Of a stretch of DNA of 64,000 nucleotides, positions 9,619 through 17,779 are shown one piece after another (within the stretch, counting starts at the first letter, position 1; each line of letters starts with the position of its first letter). Below the pieces are notes generated by a model, which saw nothing but the letters and a program-made list of their open reading frames with translations, did not search any database and was not told where the DNA came from. A program made the position numbers and the translations under genes. Origin of the DNA: VAZQ01 sp963821505. Its GTDB lineage: Bacteria; Pseudomonadota; Alphaproteobacteria; Rhizobiales; Xanthobacteraceae. The stretch covers positions 310,001 to 374,000 of the forward strand of contig CAWGEH010000004.1 in NCBI GenBank assembly GCA_963821505.1. Reading direction: 5' to 3'.

Positions 9619-10968
9619 GACTGTCGGAACGATAGCCGAGGTCCGCTCGATCTCCGCCGCCAGTGCTGCGAATTCACCGGTCGCGAACACGTCGCGGCAG
9701 CGCGCGAGAATGTGCTCGGCCTTTTCCGCCCCGAGCGCCGGCGCGGTGAAGCGCAGAAACTTCTCCTCGACGCGGGCGCGATCGAAGGGGCGTGCGGGGT
9801 CGCCGGGGACGTGCGTGACCAATCGCTCATGTAGCGCCGAGCCCGCAGCGACGCGCACCCGCGCCGGCCAAGCGCGGGGATAGTCGGCGAGCAAGCGCTC
9901 GTCGGCCTCCACTTTGATCTTGTCCATGACGTCGCGCACGGCGGGCGGCAATTCCGGCGGCACCTGCTGGACCTCGAACGCCGAGTTCGGCGCCAACGCC
10001 GCCACCGCCATGCCATATTGCACGCTGGTGAGATGCGAAGCGCGATCGCCCGGAACGACGCCGTGGTCGATCATTTTCAGGTGCGGCGGCAGCACGGACA
10101 CGCTGATTTCGTCAATGGCCGCCGGTACGACGCCGCGTTCGATGATCTCCTTGAGCGCCTGGGTCGCCGCCATCGTCTGCCGCGCCGCGCACCAGGGCTT
10201 GAAGGAAACCTCCGTCAAGGCGACTCGTTCGCCGAGTCCATCGGTGAGCGCGGCGGTGTCCGGCGTCAGGCCATAAACGCCGGAGAGGAAATTGCCTTCG
10301 ACGAGCTTGCGGTCGGACGTGAACCCTTGCTGCGCCGCGAGTGCGGCGGCAAGCCCGTTGCGGGCGGCGTGGCCCACGGCGAACCAGCGCGACGTCGTTG
10401 CGGCATTGTGATGCCCAACCCCGGGCGCCGTCAGAGTGAGCGCCAGCGCCAGCGCGTTCGCAGTGGCATCGTCGTCGAGCTTCAGGAGCCGGGCGGCGAC
10501 GGCGGCGACGGCGAAGGGAGCGGCAAAGTAGGTCGGCCAGATCCCGCGATAGAGAATCGCCGGCCCGTCGACGGCACGACCGAGCCGGGTCATGGCCTCG
10601 GTGCCTGCAAGGACGGCGGCCATCACATCGTCCGCCGTGGCCCCCGCCTTTGCACGCGTCAGGGTGAGTGCGGCGGGGATGACGATGGCGCTCGGGGTCG
10701 TCATGGATTGAAGATGGATGTCGTCGATCTCGCTCAGCCGCGCGAGCGCGCAACGGGTCGCGAGGTCGAGCGCCAACGCGTCTTCCGCTTGCCCGTTCTT
10801 TCGCATCGCGGCGCCGAATCGTACGAGCGCCAAACCTTCGGCGGTCCGCGTGCTGGCAATCCAGGCACCGACGGTGTCGATGAGATGAAGCTCGACCATC
10901 TCGCGCACGGCATCGGAGGGAGGTTCGCGGCCTATGATCGCGCCAGCGAACCGTTCGAGCACGCTCAT
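9613..10968 (-). CDS. MmgE/PrpD family protein
   Basis: 451 residues. The ATG at 10968 overlaps the stop of the upstream M24-like gene in an ATGA arrangement, which fixes the start. The N-terminal all-helical domain begins MSVLERFAGAIIG and includes the family stretch HLIDTVGAWIAST. Alanine-rich helices follow, with FAVGHAARNGLAAALAAQQG and the mid-domain FKPWCAARQTMAA, which matches the usual 'K..p.C...h' segment. Members include 2-methylcitrate dehydratase, iminodisuccinate epimerase and cis-aconitate decarboxylase. Here it is the last gene of the long minus-strand run and is probably a dehydratase or isomerase acting late in that pathway. The substrate is unknown. Confidence 0.85.
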   Translation of the reverse strand: MSVLERFAGAIIGREPPSDAVREMVELHLIDTVGAWIASTRTAEGLALVRFGAAMRKNGQAEDALALDLATRCALARLSEIDDIHLQSMTTPSAIVIPAALTLTRAKAGATADDVMAAVLAGTEAMTRLGRAVDGPAILYRGIWPTYFAAPFAVAAVAARLLKLDDDATANALALALTLTAPGVGHHNAATTSRWFAVGHAARNGLAAALAAQQGFTSDRKLVEGNFLSGVYGLTPDTAALTDGLGERVALTEVSFKPWCAARQTMAATQALKEIIERGVVPAAIDEISVSVLPPHLKMIDHGVVPGDRASHLTSVQYGMAVAALAPNSAFEVQQVPPELPPAVRDVMDKIKVEADERLLADYPRAWPARVRVAAGSALHERLVTHVPGDPARPFDRARVEEKFLRFTAPALGAEKAEHILARCRDVFATGEFAALAAEIERTSAIVPTVD

Positions 10969-12083
10969 CGTGCCGCCTCCGGAGACGACCAGAGCACGTC
11001 GTTGCCGTCCTCGTGCACCACGACCATCGCCGACGCGATGGCGTGGTCGCGTTCGTCCGACAGACCGGCCCGTAGGCTGTAGACTCCGCCGGCTTCGAAT
11101 CTCTCCTCGCGTCCGCCGGCAATCAGCGGCTGCTCTTCGAGGGCCAAGCCGATCGCGTTTCCCGCAATGTTTGCCGTGATGGGGTGGAGACGCAGGGGAC
11201 GGACGGCTTCCGCAATGCCGCGCGCAACCTCGCCGCATTGCGCGCCGGCTCGCATCCGCCCGACCGCGGATCGCAGGACATCGTGCGCTCGTTGCGCGCA
11301 CGGATAGGGCGACGTCGTGAGGACGGCAAAGCCCTCCGCCCAATAGCCGAACCGGCGAACCGCGACATAAACCTGCAGCGGGTCGACCGGCCGTTCGACC
11401 GAGGTCTCGAACGGCCGCAGCGTGCGTCCGCCGTCGCGGCTGAACAGGGTGCGAACGTCCTGCGCGCCGTCGCGGCTGGCGGCGTGCTCGCCGGCGAGGA
11501 TCACCGCGGTCGCGCCGGCACCGGCCTCTTGCGCCGCGCGCATTGCCGCCGTCGCGCTCGCGAGCATTGCGCAGGCCTCGCGCAGCGCCGCGAGCTCGCG
11601 TGCGCTCTTGCGGCGCATCAGCGTTCGCAGATCAGCGGTCCTGTCCCCGATCTCGCCGCCCGTGGCCGCGGCGATCTCTTGGTGCAGCGCGTAGGGCATG
11701 AACGCGCCGCCGACCAACACAGGTGCGACGCGTTGCTCGTGCATCCATTGCGCGACCGTCCTGCCGACATTGCGCAGCGGGCGCAGGTCCTCGATGAACG
11801 TGAGCGGCCTTGCTGCTGGCAGCATGTTGACGCCGCCACCGACGAGGAGCTGCGGCGCGCCTGCGCGCGGGATCAGCGCCAGCGCCGCTTCGAGCTTGGG
11901 CGTGAAATTCGTGAGATAGGCGAGCTCCGCGTGGTTCACCCGGTCACCGTAGACGATGGCGCCGCCTGCGGCGGGGTTGTCGCGCCAGAGAGCGGCCGCG
12001 CGCGCGGAGAACTCCTCCGGCGGCATGCGCGCGGCATCCCAGTCGGAGGGCCCCACCAGCAGCGTCGGATTCATCGCCAGCAC
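10965..12083 (-). CDS. M24-fold (creatinase/aminopeptidase-like) protein lacking metal ligands
   Basis: 372 residues from GTG 12083, chosen because GGAGGAG lies five bases upstream; ATG 12074 is in frame. An N-terminal creatinase-like domain (residues about 1-140) precedes a weak pita-bread domain with RSAVGRMRAGAQCGEVARGIAEAV. In active M24 peptidases two Asp, one His and two Glu bind metals. Here the GHGIGL motif reads GNAIGL (His replaced by Asn), and the expected Asp pair is not visible around RRFGYWAEGFAVL. Creatinase itself is a metal-free member, so a non-peptidase hydrolase is possible, as is a pseudo-enzyme partner of the next M24 protein. It is translationally coupled to the PrpD gene. 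Confidence 0.7.
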   Translation of the reverse strand: MLAMNPTLLVGPSDWDAARMPPEEFSARAAALWRDNPAAGGAIVYGDRVNHAELAYLTNFTPKLEAALALIPRAGAPQLLVGGGVNMLPAARPLTFIEDLRPLRNVGRTVAQWMHEQRVAPVLVGGAFMPYALHQEIAAATGGEIGDRTADLRTLMRRKSARELAALREACAMLASATAAMRAAQEAGAGATAVILAGEHAASRDGAQDVRTLFSRDGGRTLRPFETSVERPVDPLQVYVAVRRFGYWAEGFAVLTTSPYPCAQRAHDVLRSAVGRMRAGAQCGEVARGIAEAVRPLRLHPITANIAGNAIGLALEEQPLIAGGREERFEAGGVYSLRAGLSDERDHAIASAMVVVHEDGNDVLWSSPEAAR

Positions 12084-12097
12084 GCGTGCTCCTCCGA

Positions 12098-13204
12098 TCA
12101 GAGCTCGATCTCGGCCAGCGCGGAGCGCCGCTGCGTCAGCGCCTCGGCGCCGCGCGCGGTCAACAGCACCGGCTCCCCGCACAGCAGGTAGCCCGTCTCC
12201 GGCAGATGCTGGTTCGGGTGGATCATGAACAGCATGTCCTCCGCCAGTACCGTGTCGTTGTCCACGCTGACGTCGCCCGGCCGGATCGAGCCGAAGCCCA
12301 GGCCATGACCGCGCCGGCGGATGTGCGGGGGACGGCAGTATTCGCCATAGCCCTCCGCCTCCAGCTCCGCATCGATGGCGCGGCAGACCGACGCCATGGG
12401 CGCGCCGGGCCGCGCCGCACCGATGCCCGCGTTCATGGCCCGCACCAGCAGGTCGTATTTGCGCTTGAGCTCGGCGCTCGCAGGGCCGAGCGTGGCGGTA
12501 CGGCAGATCTGGGCGAGCTGCCCGCGATAGCTCGGCGTGATTTCGGCCACCAGGATGTCACCTCTCTGCATCACGCGCCCGTTCGAGGGCGCGACGGCAG
12601 GGTTGCGCGGCCCGGCGCAGAGCAGCAGGAAATTGTCCTCGGCGCCGAGCGTCCGGGTGTACCACTTGAGCTCGACCGCAAGCTCATCCTCGCTCATGCC
12701 GGGGCGCGCGATCTCGATGAGGCGCTCATAGCCCATTTCGGCGATGCGGGTGGCCTCGCGCGCATGGGCGATCTCCTCAAGGGTCTTCGCGGCCGCGGCA
12801 TCGAACACGATATCGTCGGCGGAGCTGGCCTGCGGCAGTGTCTGCGCCAGGCGGCCGGCGATCTCCCAACGGGTGAAGGCGAGCCCGGCGATGCCGATCC
12901 GAGCAGTGTCCTTGCCCGGCGCCCTCGCGAGCCCGTCGATCATGTCCTCGGCGGCGGTGATGCGCAGGCTGGGGCAGCATTCGGCGGCGCGTTCGGCGTC
13001 CCAGGCCGGCGTCACGATCAGGCTCGCATCGCCGTCGCGCGGCAGAACCACGGCGGCAGCCCCGAGCGACTTGAAGCCGCTCAGCACGAATACCGGATTG
13101 GGGGTCTCGATGAAATGCGCGCCGTCATGCACCGCGACGATGAGGTCGAGCTCGTGTTCGATCATGCCGGCGCGGATGGCGGCGAGGCGTTGGCCGAACG
13201 TCAT
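12098..13204 (-). CDS. M24-family (Xaa-Pro peptidase/creatinase-like) protein with altered metal site
   Basis: 368 residues from ATG 13204, two bases beyond the upstream stop; a TTG at 13210 is also open. The N-terminal creatinase domain is followed by a full pita-bread domain: RPGMSEDELAVELKWY, then GDILVAEITPSYRGQLAQICRT, GHGLGFGSIRPGD, and the C-terminal EPVLLTARGAEALT. The first Asp ligand position reads Glu (VAE) and the second reads Gln/Ile (AQIC). The usual Glu of 'GMVFTIEP' reads His (MLFMIHPN). The His of GHG is kept. This departs from metallopeptidases and resembles creatinase-like or DMSP-lyase-like M24 enzymes. It sits next to another degenerate M24 protein in one operon. Confidence 0.78.
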   Translation of the reverse strand: MTFGQRLAAIRAGMIEHELDLIVAVHDGAHFIETPNPVFVLSGFKSLGAAAVVLPRDGDASLIVTPAWDAERAAECCPSLRITAAEDMIDGLARAPGKDTARIGIAGLAFTRWEIAGRLAQTLPQASSADDIVFDAAAAKTLEEIAHAREATRIAEMGYERLIEIARPGMSEDELAVELKWYTRTLGAEDNFLLLCAGPRNPAVAPSNGRVMQRGDILVAEITPSYRGQLAQICRTATLGPASAELKRKYDLLVRAMNAGIGAARPGAPMASVCRAIDAELEAEGYGEYCRPPHIRRRGHGLGFGSIRPGDVSVDNDTVLAEDMLFMIHPNQHLPETGYLLCGEPVLLTARGAEALTQRRSALAEIEL

Positions 13205-13206
13205 GC

Positions 13207-14193
13207 TCAAATCCCATCCGGGCCGCCGGCGTCGCCGAGGTCGGTATCGGCGAACAGCTTATCGAGCGGCAGCATCCGGCTGATCATGCCCTGCTCGAAG
13301 GTGTAGCGCTGCACGGTCTCCAGGTTCTTGCGGTTGGCCGCCGTCAAGCCATAGGCCCAGGGGTCGGGGCCGAGCACGTCCTCCTGCTCTTCGAGCGCGG
13401 TGCGCACCCAGGCGATCGGCACCATGCGGGGATTGGCGATCCGCCGATAGGCGATGTTTTTCGCTTGCTCGAACGCCTTCACCAGGTTGGTCGGCACCCA
13501 GGGATATTTGTCGACGATCTCCTGGCTGATGGTGGTGACGTGCATGATCGGAAATATCCCGGTCTTGCGGAAATAGGCGAGCTCGATGTCCTTGTAGTTG
13601 GGAAACAGCCGCACGATCCGCTTGTCGCCGGCAAGGAACAGGCGCGGCAGCTCCGGTGACAGCATGGCGGGAATCTCGCCCTCCGCCAGCATGACGTCGA
13701 GCTTCTTGCCGGGCGCGATCATCTCGATGCGCAGGTCCGGCGGCGGCGTGAACGCGACGTCCTCGCTGCGCTCGACCACCCAGGTCACTTGCCGGTGGGG
13801 AAGACCGTACTCTTCCTCCAGAATGCCGCGCATCCAGATGTTGGAAGCGGGCTGGAAATTCGTCCCGCCCACCTTCTTGCCGATCAGGTCTTGCGGCGCG
13901 CGGACGCCGGCCGCGGCGTTGACGAACAGAAAGCCGTGCCGGAAGCGGCGATGCAGGAACACTGGTATGGCGGTCAGCGGGGCGCCCTGGTCGCGCTCCA
14001 TGAAATAGGCGCCGACATTTGCCTCGCAGACGTCGAACTCGGCCTTGCGCGCCATGCGCCAGTGGCGCTCGCGCGGACCCATGCCGGTGAGCATGACGAG
14101 ATCGAGGCCGTCGGCCTCGACCGCGCCTTCCTTGAGCGCGCGCACGATCTCGTAGTCGCCGCAGGCGACGGTCAATCTCAGTTTTTCCGCCAT
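13207..14193 (-). CDS. 4,5-dihydroxyphthalate decarboxylase-like / ABC binding-protein-fold protein
   Basis: 328 residues from ATG 14193. The opening LRLTVACGDYEIVRAL and the segment ERHWRMARKAEFDVCEANVGAYFM match proteins annotated as 4,5-dihydroxyphthalate decarboxylases, which share the type 2 periplasmic-binding fold. No signal peptide is present, so it is probably cytoplasmic. The gene lies ten bases after an ABC permease gene and two bases before an M24 gene, inside one transcript. Whether it is a decarboxylase or a repurposed ligand binder cannot be decided from the sequence; the enzyme activity is known for only a few family members. Confidence 0.72.
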   Translation of the reverse strand: MAEKLRLTVACGDYEIVRALKEGAVEADGLDLVMLTGMGPRERHWRMARKAEFDVCEANVGAYFMERDQGAPLTAIPVFLHRRFRHGFLFVNAAAGVRAPQDLIGKKVGGTNFQPASNIWMRGILEEEYGLPHRQVTWVVERSEDVAFTPPPDLRIEMIAPGKKLDVMLAEGEIPAMLSPELPRLFLAGDKRIVRLFPNYKDIELAYFRKTGIFPIMHVTTISQEIVDKYPWVPTNLVKAFEQAKNIAYRRIANPRMVPIAWVRTALEEQEDVLGPDPWAYGLTAANRKNLETVQRYTFEQGMISRMLPLDKLFADTDLGDAGGPDGI

Positions 14194-14203
14194 CGAATTC
14201 CCC

Positions 14204-14980
14204 TCAGTCGGCGTGCCAGCGGCCGAAATGCACCTCCGCCCGCCGCACGATCTCATTGAGTACGATGGCCATGGCAGCGAGCACCGAGATGAGGCCAAAG
14301 AGCCTGGTCGGATCGAAGTTCTGCGTGAACAGCGCGGTGAAGTAGCCTATGCCGGCGGTCGAGACGTAAAGTTCCGCCAGCAATACGCCGAGCAGCACGC
14401 CGGTCATCCCGAGCCGCATGCCGGAAAAGAAGCTCGGGATCATGTGCGGGAAGATCACGTAACGAAAAACGTGCCACCGGCTCGCACCCATGGAGCGTGC
14501 GCTCACGAGCAGGATCGGCTTGATGTTCTGCACCCCCGCGACGATGGTCACGATGATGGGGAAAAAGCCGTGGCTCACGCCGAAGGCGATCTTGGACGCA
14601 GGGCCGATGCCGAAATAGAGGATGAAGAGCGGCAGAATGGTGACCTGCGGCGTGCCGTAAAGGAGCAGGATGATCGGCATGAAGCTCCTGCGGGCGAACG
14701 GCTGCAGGCCGACCGCAAGCCCGAGCACCAATCCGATCACGACCGAGAGGACGAAGGCGACAAAGAGCTCCCAGAACGTGATGCGCAGGGCCGCCGGGAC
14801 GCCGCGGGTATCGAATACCGATGAAAGCGACATGAACACGCGCGACGGCGGGCTCAGGAACATCGGGTCCACGAGCCAGCGCGCGGCGATCTCCCAGAGG
14901 CAGAACAGGAGCGCGATGATTCCGATGCGCGCGACCCACGGTCGCCGGATCGTCCGCCGGAATATCGTCGCGGCGGTCAT
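14204..14980 (-). CDS. ABC transporter permease (SsuC/TauC type)
   Basis: 258 residues from ATG 14980, which overlaps the upstream permease stop by four bases (ATGA). Six membrane segments are apparent, starting IGIIALLFCLWEIAARW. The EAA loop reads SARSMGASRWHVFRYVIFPHM, typical of nitrate/sulfonate/taurine/thiamine-precursor importers (BPD_transp_1). It pairs with the next-upstream permease to form a heterodimeric channel served by the ATPase at 15741-16572. Confidence 0.88.
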   Translation of the reverse strand: MTAATIFRRTIRRPWVARIGIIALLFCLWEIAARWLVDPMFLSPPSRVFMSLSSVFDTRGVPAALRITFWELFVAFVLSVVIGLVLGLAVGLQPFARRSFMPIILLLYGTPQVTILPLFILYFGIGPASKIAFGVSHGFFPIIVTIVAGVQNIKPILLVSARSMGASRWHVFRYVIFPHMIPSFFSGMRLGMTGVLLGVLLAELYVSTAGIGYFTALFTQNFDPTRLFGLISVLAAMAIVLNEIVRRAEVHFGRWHAD

Positions 14981-15744
14981 CGCAGGCGCTTCCCCCGCGC
15001 CTCGAGCGTGGACACCAGCGCGTTGAGGACCGCGGCGATCGCGACGACGAAGGCGATATACGCGAACATCCGCGCCATCTCCATGCCTTCGGCCAGATGC
15101 ACGATGCGGTGGCCGAGCCCGGCGAGCGACGCGATGGTTTCGCTGCCGATGATGGAAAGAAGCGCGACGGTAAATCCCATCCGCAGCCCGGTCAGCATGA
15201 TCGGCAGCGCGGCCGGCAGCAGCACGTAGCGGAACAGCTGATAGTCCGACGCGCCCATGGAGCGCGCCGCCCGCACCAGCACTTTGTCGACGTAGCCAAA
15301 GCCGGCAATGGTGCTGAGTGCGATGGGAAAGAAGCTGATGGTGGCGCCAAGCGCGATCTTGGAGGCGGGGCCGAGCCCGAAGAACAGGACATAGAGCGGA
15401 AGGAACAGGATGATCGGGATCGAATAAACGGCGGCGAACAGCGGCTCGAAAACCTGGATGCGATACTGCGAGCGGCTGATGAGATAGCCGGCGAGGACCC
15501 CGGACGTCGCCGCGATGGCGAACGCCGCCGCGAGTTCGGTCAGGGTGACGCGCAGATCGCCGATGAATTCGCCGGTCTTGAGGATGTCCCAGAAATCGCG
15601 CAGCACCGCGGCCGGGTTCGGGAGCAGCAGCGGGCTCACGCGCCAGCGGGTCGTGGCGAGGTACCACAGCGCGATGAGTACGATCAGAAACGTGACCTGA
15701 ACGGCCCGGCTGGCGAGACGGCCCTCGTTCCTGGACGGCCTCAC
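14977..15744 (-). CDS. ABC transporter permease (SsuC/TauC type)
   Basis: 255 residues from GTG 15744, whose GTGA overlaps the ATPase stop. The N-terminal helix is VTFLIVLIALWYLATTRW. The coupling loop AARSMGASDYQLFRYVLLPAALP is the standard SsuC/TauC motif. It shares the EAA pattern with the following permease, so the transporter uses two different permease subunits rather than a homodimer. The overlaps on both sides show that ATPase and permeases belong to one transcript. Confidence 0.88.
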   Translation of the reverse strand: MRPSRNEGRLASRAVQVTFLIVLIALWYLATTRWRVSPLLLPNPAAVLRDFWDILKTGEFIGDLRVTLTELAAAFAIAATSGVLAGYLISRSQYRIQVFEPLFAAVYSIPIILFLPLYVLFFGLGPASKIALGATISFFPIALSTIAGFGYVDKVLVRAARSMGASDYQLFRYVLLPAALPIMLTGLRMGFTVALLSIIGSETIASLAGLGHRIVHLAEGMEMARMFAYIAFVVAIAAVLNALVSTLEARGKRLR

Positions 15745-16572
15745 GATGCGGGATCCCCGCCGGCGCCCGCGCCGGTCTCGGCGATGGTCTTGCGGATCTC
15801 GTCGTGCAGCAGCCCGTAGAGCTCGTTGCGGATGGCGGTGAATTTGGCGGAGGTGACGAAATCAGGGTTGCGCGGATGCGACTCGTCGACCTTGATGATC
15901 TCTTTGATCGTGCCGGGCCGTGCGGAAAACACCGCCACGCGATCGGCGAGAAACGTGGCTTCGCCCAGGCTGTGGGTCACGAACACGATAGTCTTGTCGC
16001 TGCGTGACAGCAGCACCGAGAGGTCCTCGCCCAGGATCATGCGGGTCTGCTCGTCGAGCGCGCCGAACGGCTCGTCCATGAGCAGGATGCCGGTTTCCAG
16101 GCTGAGCGCGCGGGCGAGCGCCGCGCGCTGGCGCATGCCGCCGGAGAGCTGGCCTGGATAGTGTTGCGCGAAGTCTTTCAGGCCGACGGCCTCGAGCGAG
16201 CGAGACGCGCGCGCCTCGCGTTCCCCTCGCGGCACGCCGCTGGAACACCATGCCGAGATTGACGTTCTCGAACACCGTGTTCCAGGGAAACAGCGCATTC
16301 TCCTGGAATACGAAAGCGATGTCGTGCGGTATCGGCCCGGCCACCTTCCTGCCGAAGACATCCACCGTGCCGGTCGTGGGCGCCATCAGCCCGCCGATGA
16401 CGTTGAGCAGCGTCGACTTGCCGCAGCCGCTCGGCCCGATCAGGCAGAGCAACTCGCCGCGTGCGATATCGAGCGAAGTGTCGCGCAGCGCCAGTACGTG
16501 GCGGGCGTCGCCCTCTTCGCCGAATTGGTGCGAGACGCTCTTGATCCGGATCGCCACGGTGCCGGACGTCAT
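15741..16572 (-). pseudogene. ABC transporter ATPase (SsuB/TauB type), single-base frameshift
   Basis: The reading frame starts at ATG 16572 and runs through Walker A (GPSGCGKST) and the Q-loop (FVFQENALFPWNTV) to VNLGMVFQRR. It is then lost, and the neighbouring frame resumes with EREARASRSLEAVGL, signature LSGGMRQR, Walker B ILLMDEPFGALDE and H-loop VTHSLGEA. Removing one G from the reverse-strand GGGG run (CCCC at 16221-16224) restores a continuous family-length protein of about 276 residues. No other damage is seen and every motif is intact. A sequencing or assembly error is therefore as likely as a real mutation. It energises the two downstream SsuC-type permeases. Confidence 0.82.
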
Positions 16573-16583
16573 GCGATCTTCCG

Positions 16584-17585
16584 TCAGTTCGTCGGCAGGA
16601 ACGCTTCGGTGTAGAGCGTGCTCATGTCGGGTTCCTGGGGGAGCGTCTTCATCTCCACGAAGGACTTGCGGAGCACCGCCAGCGCCTTGGGGTCGAATCG
16701 CCCGGTGTCAGAGAACATCGGCATCAGTTCGTCGTAGATGGCGCTCGTGGTCGGGACGTCGGTGCCCATGACGTCCTTGGCGATCTCGACCGTCTCTCCC
16801 TTGTTCCTGCGCATGAAGGCGATGGTCTCGAGCCAACCCTTCAAGAACCCGCGCAGCGCCTCCGGCCTGCCCGCGATGGCCTTGTTGGTGGCAAAGATCA
16901 CGTGGATATGGAAATCCTTGACCAGTTCGCCGAAGCGCAGCAGCACCTTGCCCTCGCCGCGCTGAGCGAAGTTGAGCGCTTGCGCGAGGTTGACGATTGC
17001 CGCATCGATCGATTTGGTCTTGAGCGCCGCGATCCTGCTGGCGTCATCGCCGATCGGAACCTGCGACATGCCGTCGTAACCCCAGCCTTTCTGCCGCGAT
17101 ACCTCGCTGATGATCCAACTCGTCACCGAGCCCACTGTCGACACGCCGACCTTGCGCCCCTTGAGATCATCGGCGGTTGCCACTGCGCCGTCGTTGCGCA
17201 CGACCAGCGCAAACAGCAACGGCGGTCCCGCCATGGCGGCAATGCCCTTCACCGGCGAGCCCTTGACGATGAAGGCGAGTCCAGGGCCGGAGCCGAGCCC
17301 GATATCGATGCCGTCGGCCGCCATGGCCTGCTGCAGCCGGGCATCGCCGCCGAAACTGCTGATCTCGATCTCGACGCCGTGTTTCTTGAAGATGCCGGCG
17401 CGGGCACCGACGTCGGCGGGCACGAAGGAGAACGCCTCGCGCCCCGCTTTGCCGACGCGCAACGTGTCGGCCGCGGCAGAGGCGATGGCGCCGGCCAGCA
17501 CGACTGCCGAAGCGACGAGGAGTGCACCGAGCTGGTGCCACGCGCTCCTCCACCGGCGTACGGGGAACGGTCGAGATTGTGTCAC
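16584..17585 (-). CDS. ABC transporter binding protein (NMT1/SsuA-like)
   Basis: 333 residues from GTG 17585; no ATG serves the signal peptide, and longer starts would run into the repeat-rich spacer. The N-terminus has arginines then LGALLVASAVVLAGAIASAAADT, a clear Sec signal. The mature protein has the NMT1/SsuA layout: VGKAGREAFSFVPADVGARAGIFKKHG near the start, GSGPGLAFIV and GRKVGVSTVGSVTSWI in the middle. Relatives bind alkanesulfonates, nitrate, taurine, pyrimidine precursors or aromatic acids. It stands eleven bases before the ATPase gene and completes this importer. Confidence 0.85.
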   Translation of the reverse strand: MTQSRPFPVRRWRSAWHQLGALLVASAVVLAGAIASAAADTLRVGKAGREAFSFVPADVGARAGIFKKHGVEIEISSFGGDARLQQAMAADGIDIGLGSGPGLAFIVKGSPVKGIAAMAGPPLLFALVVRNDGAVATADDLKGRKVGVSTVGSVTSWIISEVSRQKGWGYDGMSQVPIGDDASRIAALKTKSIDAAIVNLAQALNFAQRGEGKVLLRFGELVKDFHIHVIFATNKAIAGRPEALRGFLKGWLETIAFMRRNKGETVEIAKDVMGTDVPTTSAIYDELMPMFSDTGRFDPKALAVLRKSFVEMKTLPQEPDMSTLYTEAFLPTN

Positions 17586-17608
17586 CTGACCGATCGCACA
17601 TTCGGTCT

Positions 17609-17709
17609 GCTCCCTCTCCCGTAGGGAGTGGGGTAGGGTGAGGGGCTCAGCTGTATGGGCAGATCCGAGCCCCCTCACCCCCTCCCTCTCCGCGCTGGGG
17701 AGAGGGAGC
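17609..17709. repeat. nested palindromic element, about 100 bp
   Basis: Outer arms GCTCCCTCTCCC (17609-17620) and GGGAGAGGGAGC (17698-17709) are perfect inverted repeats. Inner arms GGGTGAGGGGCTC (17636-17648) and GAGCCCCCTCACCC (17667-17680) pair with one bulged base. The element fills most of the 195-base gap between hyuB and the binding-protein gene. It resembles dispersed REP-like palindromes and could fold in the operon mRNA. Confidence 0.8.
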
Positions 17710-17779
17710 GCGCCGAGATCGTGGCGCGTACGGGGATGCAAAACGGGCCGGCGCCGGCCAGGCCCGGTAATCGCGGCGA

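Noticed and set aside
14204..15667. 487-codon version of the SsuC-type permease
   Set aside because: The upstream half is an out-of-frame reading of the neighbouring permease. The ATGA overlap at 14977-14980 marks the real start.
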